A stretch of DNA of 30,934 nucleotides from an uncultured Anaerolineaceae bacterium (GTDB lineage: Bacteria; Chloroflexota; Anaerolineae; Promineifilales; Promineifilaceae): NCBI GenBank assembly GCA_937967805.1, contig CALBTC010000041.1, positions 1 to 30,934 of the forward strand. The letters run 5' to 3'. Shown one piece after another: positions 23,380 to 30,934 of the stretch (its first letter is position 1; the number at the start of each line of letters is the position of its first letter). The notes under the pieces are model-generated. The model was not told where the DNA came from. It saw only the letters and a list, made by a program, of their open reading frames with translations, and ran no database searches. Made by a program: the position numbers and the translations under genes.

Positions 23380-24933
23380 ATGTCTGAAAATCCAACCACT
23401 GCTAATGGGCACAAAAAGCTAAAGCATCTGGAAATGATCAATATCACTAAGATATTTCCTGGTGTGCTGGCAAATTCTCAAGTGAATTTTGATGTCAAGG
23501 AAGGGGAAGTACACGCCCTGCTTGGTGAGAATGGCGCAGGTAAAAGTACGCTGATGAAAATTCTCTACGGTTTGTATGAACCGAACGAGGGAGAAATTCG
23601 AATCAATGGGCAACCTGTGCAAATCAAATCACCAAATGATTCTATACGCCTGGGGATTGGCATGATCCATCAACATTTTATGTTGGTGGAAACATTGACA
23701 GTAGCAGAAAATATTGCCTTGGGGCTGCCTTCTACACGTGGGCCAATGACCGATTTGGACGTCGTGGCCGCACGCGCTTCGGCGCTGGGCAAAAAATACG
23801 GACTTACTGTTGATCCGCATGCTTATATCTGGCAATTGGCAGTGGGGCAGCGGCAGCGGGTAGAGATTCTTAAAGCACTTTACCGTGGCGCGGATTTGTT
23901 TATTCTGGATGAGCCAACGGCCGTTTTAACCCCACAAGAAGTTGATGAATTCATGGGAACTATGCGCCAGATGACCCGGGAGATGCACTCCATCATCTTT
24001 ATTTCCCATAAACTGCACGAGGTCATAGACAGCTGCGACCGGGTTACGGTACTCCGAAACGGTAAGCGAGTAGGCTCTCGCCCGGTTGCCGGCGCAACCA
24101 AGCTAGACCTGGCACGCATGATGGTAGGGCACGAAATAGTGCTGCCGAAAATCACCTCCGAACCCAAGCTGGGCGAGGTGCGTCTTGAGGTGCAGGACAT
24201 CCACGCCCTCAGCGACCGCAACACCCCGGCGCTGCGCGGCGTCAACCTGCAGGTTCGCGCCGGTGAGATCGTGGGGCTGGCTGGAGTTTCGGGCAACGGA
24301 CAATCTGAACTGGCTCAGATAGTCACCGGCTTGCGAAAACCGACTCAGGGCAAAGTGATTATCGATGGCCAAGACCTGACTGGCAAACTACCAGGAGAAT
24401 TTTTGAAACGGGGCATTGCCTACATCCCCGAAGAGCGCATGCGGGATGGGGTGGTCGGCAAATTTTCCGTTTCTGAAAATATAATTTTGCGCGATCACAA
24501 TAAAACTCCTTATTCAAAACGGGGTATGCTGATCCACCGCATCATTGGCGAAATCACCGAAAAATTGATCAAAGTATTTGATATCAGAACCCCTTCGCGC
24601 AATACCAACGCCAACAGCCTCTCTGGTGGCAATATCCAGAAAGTGGTACTGGCTCGCGAACTATCCCGAAACCCAAAGGTATTGGTTGCCGCCCAGCCGA
24701 CTCGTGGCGTAGATATTGGTGCCATTGAGTTTATTCATAACAACTTGCTAGAGCAGCGAGAAGCGGGCGCAGCCATTTTACTAATCTCCGAAGATTTAGA
24801 TGAAGTGTTGGCTTTGTCTGACCGGGTAGCGGTGATGTTTCATGGCGAGATTATGGGTATCTTACGCAATAAAGATGCCGAGCGAGAGCGCGTAGGCCTG
24901 CTGATGGCTGGTGAAAAGCTAGAAAATCCTTGA
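23380..24933 (+). CDS. ABC transporter ATP-binding protein with two nucleotide-binding domains
   Basis: This is the 517-residue energy subunit of the importer. The first domain has Walker A GENGAGKS (49-56), a variant signature LAVGQRQRV (153-161) and Walker B FILDEPT (174-180). The second has a degenerate Walker A GVSGNGQS (302-309, Lys replaced by Gln), a full LSGGN signature (414-418) and AAQPTRGVD in place of Walker B. This asymmetry is normal in sugar/nucleoside twin ATPases such as RbsA and YufO/NupO. The ATG at 23380 with AGGAG 5 nt before it is chosen. The longer frame from 23323 would be read through the hairpin. A 135-bp gap without a gene follows before the xanthine dehydrogenase. 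Confidence 0.93.
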   Translation: MSENPTTANGHKKLKHLEMINITKIFPGVLANSQVNFDVKEGEVHALLGENGAGKSTLMKILYGLYEPNEGEIRINGQPVQIKSPNDSIRLGIGMIHQHFMLVETLTVAENIALGLPSTRGPMTDLDVVAARASALGKKYGLTVDPHAYIWQLAVGQRQRVEILKALYRGADLFILDEPTAVLTPQEVDEFMGTMRQMTREMHSIIFISHKLHEVIDSCDRVTVLRNGKRVGSRPVAGATKLDLARMMVGHEIVLPKITSEPKLGEVRLEVQDIHALSDRNTPALRGVNLQVRAGEIVGLAGVSGNGQSELAQIVTGLRKPTQGKVIIDGQDLTGKLPGEFLKRGIAYIPEERMRDGVVGKFSVSENIILRDHNKTPYSKRGMLIHRIIGEITEKLIKVFDIRTPSRNTNANSLSGGNIQKVVLARELSRNPKVLVAAQPTRGVDIGAIEFIHNNLLEQREAGAAILLISEDLDEVLALSDRVAVMFHGEIMGILRNKDAERERVGLLMAGEKLENP

Positions 24934-25068
24934 TCCGCACAGTCACGCCAGAAGTGTGGACTGAATGTGGCTGGCGAACTGGCGAGTGCGAGATGTGCTT
25001 CCCCGGCATCTGCTCATCTGTCAGCCCTCGAATGGGGAGTTCATGATGTACTGAAATGGAGGTAAACC

Positions 25069-27647
<2,579 letters not shown>

Positions 27648-27654
<7 letters not shown>

Positions 27655-27714
27655 ACCGTAATCGCTGAACAGTGAGGAGATCAGTGAAAGAAAAACCGAT
27701 TACCGATTACCGAT
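27648..27714. repeat. Palindromic repeat, family E copy 1 (ATCGGTAA/TTACCGAT)
   Basis: ATCGGTAAACCGTAATCG (from 27648) is answered by CGATTACCGATTACCGAT (27697-27714). The left arm overlaps the last codons and the TAA stop of the xanthine dehydrogenase gene. Confidence 0.6.
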
Positions 27715-27765
27715 CACGGTACACGAAGTGGTCGCTTTGCAACATTACCTAAAAAAGGAGGACAC

Positions 27766-28770
27766 ATGTCAAAAGACCGCGTAGCACTCTATCTGCAAGA
27801 TGCTCACGACATTCGTGAGGGTATTGAGCTGTGTAAATATGCTGAAGAAAAAGGGTTTGAAGCCGTCTGGCAGGCAGAAAGCCGCCTAGTGCGCGACGCC
27901 ATCGTACCCATGGCCGCTTTTGCCGCCCACACCACCAAACTGAAGGTAGCCAGCGGCGTGACCAACAACTGGACGCGCAACATCGGCCTTATGGCCGCCA
28001 CGTTTCTGACGCTGGACGATCTGGCGGAGGACCGCATCATTTGCGGCATTGGCGCCTGGTGGGATCCACTGGCGCGTAAGGTAGGGATTGAGCGCCGCAA
28101 GCCGCTGTCGGCCATGCGTGAGACGGTGGAAGTCTTGCGCAAACTGCTCAACATGGAAAACGTGACGTTTCATGGCGAGTTTCATTATGTGGATGGCATT
28201 CAGCTGGATGTGGTACACGGCCGTAAAACCCCGCGCAACGTCCCCATCTACATCGGCGCCACCGGCATGAAAATGATGGAGCTAACCGGCGAAATTGCCG
28301 ACGGCGTTTGCCTGAATTACCTGGTCCATCCCAACTACAATCTGGAAGCGATGGACGCCCTGGAGCGCGGGGCTAAAAAAGCAGGTCGCTCTATTGACGA
28401 CATCGACCGGCCCCAGTTGATGATTTGCTCCGTAGACAACGACCGCAAAAAGGCGCTGGACGGCGCGCGCAAGATGATGACCCAATACCTGGGCCAGCAG
28501 CCGCACCTGATGAAAGCCAGCGGCGTCAGCCAGGAGCTTTTGGATGAAATCCACCAGGTACTCACCTGGCCGGCCACCGAGGAAGAGATCGAAGGGGCCA
28601 TGCACCTGGTGCCCGATGACGTGGTGCAGATGTGTACCGCCAGCGGCTCGCCGGAAGAGGTCAAGGCCAAAGTGCGCGAATACATCGACAACGGCTGCAC
28701 CTGCCCCATTCTTTACCCGCTGGGCGATCCGTATTTGATGATTGATATCTTTGCCGACGGTTATCGGTAA
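27766..28770 (+). CDS. LLM-class flavin-dependent oxidoreductase
   Basis: This 334-residue TIM-barrel enzyme of the luciferase-like/F420-dependent family begins [35 protein letters not shown] contains the family's strand-2 region, [15 protein letters not shown] the next conserved block, and [21 protein letters not shown] the phosphate-binding and active-site blocks of methylene-tetrahydromethanopterin reductase-like members. FMN or F420 use cannot be decided. A perfect GGAGG lies before the ATG. It is the last co-directional gene of the purine-type cluster, 111 bp after the dehydrogenase, so a redox step on a purine-derived or ureide compound is possible. It could also be a passenger, because a repeat separates the two. 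Confidence 0.87.
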   Translation: MSKDRVALYLQDAHDIREGIELCKYAEEKGFEAVWQAESRLVRDAIVPMAAFAAHTTKLKVASGVTNNWTRNIGLMAATFLTLDDLAEDRIICGIGAWWDPLARKVGIERRKPLSAMRETVEVLRKLLNMENVTFHGEFHYVDGIQLDVVHGRKTPRNVPIYIGATGMKMMELTGEIADGVCLNYLVHPNYNLEAMDALERGAKKAGRSIDDIDRPQLMICSVDNDRKKALDGARKMMTQYLGQQPHLMKASGVSQELLDEIHQVLTWPATEEEIEGAMHLVPDDVVQMCTASGSPEEVKAKVREYIDNGCTCPILYPLGDPYLMIDIFADGYR

Positions 28771-28838
28771 GCCGTAAACGGTAATCGGTAACCGGTAAAC
28801 CGAAAACGGATAACCGATTACCGACCACCGTTCACCGG
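28764..28838. repeat. Palindromic repeat, family E copy 2
   Basis: Tandem CGGTAA words (ATCGGTAAGCCGTAAACGG and on) are answered by CGGATAACCGATTACCG (28807-28823) and further ACCG words. The left end supplies the final Arg codon and stop of the LLM gene, exactly as copy 1 does for the dehydrogenase. Confidence 0.6.
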
Positions 28839-28879
28839 CTCCTGTCAACTGGCACACGTTTGCCTTTACGCCAATTTAA

Positions 28880-28909
28880 CTGACGCTTCAGGCAGTTGCC
28901 TGCTATACT
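28880..28909 (+). promoter_or_regulatory. Candidate promoter of the GTPase operon
   Basis: CTGACG (28880-28885, 4/6) and TATACT (28904-28909, 5/6) are separated by 18 bp. The spacer contains the inverted repeat CAGGCA (28889-28894) / TGCCTG (28897-28902), a possible operator. Confidence 0.45.
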
Positions 28910-28926
28910 CGTAGTACTCTGATACT

Positions 28927-28977
28927 ACTGTTTCGCAGTTTAAACACATTGATATGGCGATGATGTTGCGAAACAGT
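28927..28977 (+). promoter_or_regulatory. Leader stem-loop of the GTPase operon
   Basis: ACTGTTTCGCA (28927-28937) is the perfect complement of TGCGAAACAGT (28967-28977). The 29-nt loop holds the small palindrome GTTTAAAC and a possible CATTG/CGATG inner stem. It lies downstream of the candidate promoter, about 75 bp before the first ATG. Confidence 0.45.
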
Positions 28978-29053
28978 TTAGCAATTTGGCCAGAATCATC
29001 TTGTAACTGCTGGTTTATTTGCGCCAAACTGCACGACTGGAGCAAGAGAAACT

Positions 29054-29836
29054 ATGTTAGAGTGGCTAAAACGTGTCCTGGGTGGATCAACCTCAACACA
29101 AGAACGTAAACCTTTACCCCCACCAGATAAGCCGCCGGTGCGCGCACAAACGGCCGTTTCCCCCCAGAAAGTAAACGAAGCTGTAGCGGAACGGCCGTCC
29201 GCCCCACCCCAACCACAAACGGCACCCACCGGGCGCGCTGCCGCCCAGCAATTTTTGGAGAAGCTTCAGGATAAAATCGGCCGTTTAGCCGACGATTTTG
29301 CCAACGGCAGCATCAACCGACAGCAGTTTCAAGAGCTGTACGCCCACTACCAGCGCGAAATGCGCGCCGTAGAAACGCTCCTCGAAACCGACCAGGGAGA
29401 CAGCGAATTTGGTAATGCTTTTCAGGAAGGTGAAAGCGTATTGATCCGGCAGCAGCACGCCGCCAAAGCCAGAGGGTATGCCATCTACGAAAACAGCTCC
29501 GGTATGCCCATCAGCACGTTAGGCAAATTTGAGGTTGATCCCGCCCTGTTTGTGCCCATGCTTTCTTCTTTTCGTTCGGCCACGGCCGAAATTTTTGGCG
29601 GCGGCATTCAGGCGACAGCCATTGAAGGCGGGCGCTGGCTCTGCTTTGTGCCCGGCAAGTTCACCACCATGATGGCTATTTTTACGGCCGAACCGGCCAA
29701 AAAACAGCTCGACTTTTTAGAGCAGCTGCACCGCCTGTTTGAAAAGGCCAATCGTGCTCTGTTGAGCAGCGCTTCGGTCGATGCCAGCGAACTGGTCTTT
29801 CCCCATGAGCATTTTTTGGGCAAATGGAAACGATAA
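29054..29836 (+). CDS. Protein of unknown function coupled to a small GTPase
   Basis: The 260-residue cytosolic protein is not one I recognise with certainty. The N-terminus (1-60) is a low-complexity Pro/Gln/Ala linker after a short amphipathic start MLEWLKRVLGG that could touch membranes. Residues about 62-115 form a predicted coiled coil (FLEKLQDKIGRLADDFANGS onward). The C-terminal half (about 135-240), with FRSATAEIFGGGIQ, GGRWLCFVPGKFTTMMAIF and a helix LDFLEQLHRLFEKANR, has the alternating strand pattern of roadblock/longin-type partners of small GTPases. That fold assignment is inference. The gene overlaps or abuts the GTPase gene, so the two very probably act together. No clear ribosome site was seen, only AGAGAAACT before the ATG. 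Confidence 0.7.
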   Translation: MLEWLKRVLGGSTSTQERKPLPPPDKPPVRAQTAVSPQKVNEAVAERPSAPPQPQTAPTGRAAAQQFLEKLQDKIGRLADDFANGSINRQQFQELYAHYQREMRAVETLLETDQGDSEFGNAFQEGESVLIRQQHAAKARGYAIYENSSGMPISTLGKFEVDPALFVPMLSSFRSATAEIFGGGIQATAIEGGRWLCFVPGKFTTMMAIFTAEPAKKQLDFLEQLHRLFEKANRALLSSASVDASELVFPHEHFLGKWKR

Positions 29837-30348
29837 AAGCCATGACCACCTCGATTCCGTTGCTGAAAATCGTGGTTGCCGGCGACGGCAACGTCGGTAA
29901 GACTTCGCTCATTCGCCAATATTGCGAGGGACGTTTTGAGCAGTCGCGCGTGGCCACCATCGGCGTCGATTTTCAGACGAAGACGGTGGAAATCAAGGGA
30001 GAACCGGTCAAGCTTTCCATCTGGGATATGGCGGGGCAAATCCACTTTCAGTCGGTTCGTACTGGACTGTACCGCGGCAGCCGAACGGCCGCACTCGTTT
30101 ATGACGTCACCAATCCGGAATCCTTAGCCAATCTGCAAAGCTGGTATGAAGAGATCATCGCGGTCGTGCCGGGACAGCGTTTCTTGGTGGTCGGCAACAA
30201 AATCGACCTCTCATCAAATTATGACACAACCGAAGCCAAAAGGTTTGCCGCTTCCATCAAAGCCCCCTACCTCACCACCAGCGCCAGCACCGGAGAAGGC
30301 GTACAAAAGATGTTCCTGGGCATGGCCTATCTGGCCCTGAAGAAATAA
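29824..30348 (+). CDS. Rab/Ras-like small GTPase
   Basis: This is a 174-residue P-loop GTPase with all G motifs: G1 GDGNVGKTS (20-28), switch I Thr45 in ATIGVDF, G3 WDMAGQ with Asp68 and Gln72, G4 NKID (125-128), and G5 TSAS. It resembles the Ras/Rab superfamily, GVDFQTKTVEIKG being very Rab-like, and lacks a C-terminal cysteine for prenylation. Bacterial members often pair with roadblock proteins in polarity, motility or signalling. Start ATG 29824 overlaps the upstream gene by 13 bp. ATG 29842 (MTTSIPLLK) is an equally good alternative. The 78-bp gap after it holds an AT-rich palindrome (30364-30378) and no gene. Confidence 0.9.
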   Translation: METIKAMTTSIPLLKIVVAGDGNVGKTSLIRQYCEGRFEQSRVATIGVDFQTKTVEIKGEPVKLSIWDMAGQIHFQSVRTGLYRGSRTAALVYDVTNPESLANLQSWYEEIIAVVPGQRFLVVGNKIDLSSNYDTTEAKRFAASIKAPYLTTSASTGEGVQKMFLGMAYLALKK

Positions 30349-30363
30349 GCACCAATAGTTATT

Positions 30364-30378
30364 CTTGTTAATAACAAG
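30364..30378. terminator. AT-rich hairpin between convergent genes
   Basis: CTTGTTA (30364-30370) and TAACAAG (30372-30378) form a near-perfect palindrome between the stop codons of the GTPase and SpoIIM genes. It could serve as a weak bidirectional terminator. Confidence 0.3.
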
Positions 30379-30426
30379 CATACTGTTGTCTACACGAAGT
30401 TCACACACCGAACCAACAACAAACGT

Positions 30427-30934
30427 CTACTCTTTTCCTTTGCCTGAAAATAACAAATAACCGTACAGCAAAATACCGGTCAGCACGCCTACGCTCCACT
30501 TTACCGGCCAGGGAATATTTTCATTGGGCGAGATAAATCCCTCGATAAGGCCGGCTGCAATGAGGATCGGCACGCAGCCCATAACCAGCCGCACTGCTTT
30601 GCGCGCGGCTAACATCAGCGCATCCCCCCGTTTGAGCAAGCCCGGCTGAATAATGGCCCAGCCCAGCATCAACCCGGAACCGCCGGCAATGAAAATGGCC
30701 GATAGCTCAATGACGCCATGCCCAATGACAAAGGTCCAAAGCTCAAAACCGACATCATAATGTGCCGTCAGACCGGTAATGCCCCCCAAATTAAGCCCGT
30801 TGAAAATAAGGATGTACAGGCTGAATAACCCGGCCGTGATGCCGCCACCGAAAGCCAAAAAGGAGACCTGGATATTGTTGGACATGATAAATGCAGAGGT
30901 ATACGGCCGTTCCTCAATAGGAATATTCGTCCAC
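30427..30934 (-). CDS. SpoIIM/DUF95-family membrane protein, 5' part outside window
   Basis: The reading frame stays open to the right edge, so the ATG at 30885 is internal. About 16 more residues (WTNIPIEERPYTSAFI) precede it in frame and fit the family pattern ERsxYaSxFIMsNN. The visible 168 residues contain about four membrane helices, the FLAFGGGITAGL block, GHGVIELSAIFIAGGSGL and GLIEGFISP, all typical of stage II sporulation protein M homologues. In non-sporulating bacteria these are integral membrane proteins of uncertain role, often beside RDD or DUF58/AAA genes. No spore genes are present here, so a sporulation role is not implied. Confidence 0.85.
   Translation of the reverse strand, partial: WTNIPIEERPYTSAFIMSNNIQVSFLAFGGGITAGLFSLYILIFNGLNLGGITGLTAHYDVGFELWTFVIGHGVIELSAIFIAGGSGLMLGWAIIQPGLLKRGDALMLAARKAVRLVMGCVPILIAAGLIEGFISPNENIPWPVKWSVGVLTGILLYGYLLFSGKGKE

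Noticed and set aside
30427..30885. Complete 152-residue SpoIIM-like gene starting at ATG 30885
   Set aside because: The frame continues upstream without a stop to the window edge, and the extra residues fit the family, so the gene is truncated by the window rather than complete.

Overview
The window reads as a chromosomal stretch of a free-living, mid-GC bacterium, most likely a member of the Chloroflexota (Anaerolineae-like). That placement is an inference. It rests on the gene families present (BMP-type nucleoside ABC transporter, LLM flavin oxidoreductase, stand-alone Rab-like GTPase, twin-arginine lipoproteins) and on the very high density of the octamer palindrome ACGGCCGT. I counted about 33 copies of it by eye, where chance would give roughly one. 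No rRNA, tRNA, CRISPR array or insertion sequence was found.

Layout. (1) 1-1715: the N-terminal part of a TRAP-transporter solute-binding lipoprotein (-), divergent from a mannose-6-phosphate isomerase (+). (2) 1708-6622: a sensor kinase and OmpR/PhoB-type regulator, then four 11-bp-phased Pho-box-like repeats, a Na+/phosphate symporter-like membrane protein and a tandem UspA protein. This looks like a self-contained phosphate-responsive module. (3) 6680-12230 (-): RibD_C-type reductase, tyrosine recombinase with its own promoter inside a palindrome, a MidA-like methyltransferase and acetoacetyl-CoA synthetase. (4) 12388-15177: a small conserved protein with a dienelactone hydrolase (-), then an HpaH-like hydratase and an iodotyrosine-deiodinase-like flavoprotein (+). 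This set suggests catabolism of aromatic compounds or halotyrosines. (5) 15179-28770: a divergent GntR/UTRA regulator followed by a long co-directional cluster: YgeY hydrolase, YgeW carbamoyltransferase-like protein, a 505-residue PLP enzyme, a complete BMP-type ABC transporter (two permeases, lipoprotein, twin ATPase), a selenium-type xanthine dehydrogenase and an LLM flavin oxidoreductase. (6) 29054-30934: a protein of unknown function translationally coupled to a Rab-like GTPase, then a 5'-truncated SpoIIM-family membrane protein (-).

How the genes work together. Region 5 is the most notable. YgeW, YgeY and a selenium-dependent xanthine dehydrogenase are hallmarks of the uricase-independent purine/ureide degradation clusters known from E. 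coli and gut anaerobes. Here they are joined to a dedicated nucleoside/purine importer and a local regulator. The usual diaminopropionate ammonia-lyase YgeX is absent, and an unrecognised longer PLP enzyme occupies its place. This part (about 15.65-23.9 kb) is almost free of the ACGGCCGT motif, which may mark later acquisition. Gaps between genes (all shorter than 300 bp) carry at least five families of palindromic intergenic repeats. One of them supplies the stop codons of two genes.
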